A DNA stretch of 5,385 bases, taken from NCBI GenBank assembly GCA_007133095.1, contig SLNK01000020.1:1-5385 (forward strand), given 5' to 3'. How positions within the stretch are numbered: the stretch's first letter is position 1; the number at the start of each line of letters is the position of its first letter. The notes beneath the pieces are model-generated. The model worked only from the letters and a program-made list of their open reading frames with translations. It did no database searches and was not told where the DNA came from. This DNA is from Candidatus Peregrinibacteria bacterium. GTDB taxonomy: Bacteria; Patescibacteriota; Gracilibacteria; UBA1369; LOWO2-01-FULL-3. The position numbers and the translations under genes were made by a program. Shown one piece after another: positions 5,255 through 5,385 of the stretch.

Positions 5255-5385
<131 letters not shown>

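Overview
The window is a compact, moderately AT-rich stretch of bacterial chromosome. It holds seven recognisable protein genes, one of them cut by the left edge, plus the 3' end of an eighth, unidentified gene at the right edge. Gaps are short and several genes overlap. The standard bacterial code fits: nnrD and relE end in stops that make sense, tryptophan is TGG, and TGA acts as a stop. The gene repertoire, small intergenic spaces, some genes without a Shine-Dalgarno sequence, and the short archaeal/Thermotoga-like adenosylhomocysteinase are all compatible with an uncultivated small-genome bacterium such as a Patescibacteria/CPR lineage. That placement is an inference and is not proven here.

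Layout. At 1-947 (+) lies the enolase C-terminus, whose last 17 bases overlap the start of nnrD, an NAD(P)H-hydrate repair dehydratase: glycolysis next to repair of a damaged glycolytic cofactor. At 935-2026 (-) is a family 2 glycosyltransferase that meets nnrD tail to tail with a 13-base overlap. A 63-base divergent gap (2027-2089) holds a plausible promoter for the plus-strand pair metK-ahcY (2090-4472). These genes make S-adenosylmethionine and clear S-adenosylhomocysteine, two consecutive arms of the methyl cycle, and are separated by only 10 bases.

After ahcY comes a pair of 29-base perfect direct repeats (period 42) in the convergent gap. Then comes a minus-strand type II toxin-antitoxin operon, a Phd/YefM-type antitoxin (4812-5105) followed by a RelE/YafQ-type toxin (4547-4819) overlapping it by 8 bases. 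Its promoter and a possible operator sit at 5138-5163. A strong hairpin-plus-U-run terminator (5195-5224, minus) ends an upstream minus-strand gene. The visible C-terminus of that gene, 5255 to beyond 5385, is an extreme acidic tail with 31 consecutive glutamates encoded by a 96-base pure pyrimidine/purine tract.

I found no CRISPR array, RNA gene, transposase or obvious novel defence system. The items most worth following up are the repeat pair beside the toxin-antitoxin module and the poly-glutamate tail.
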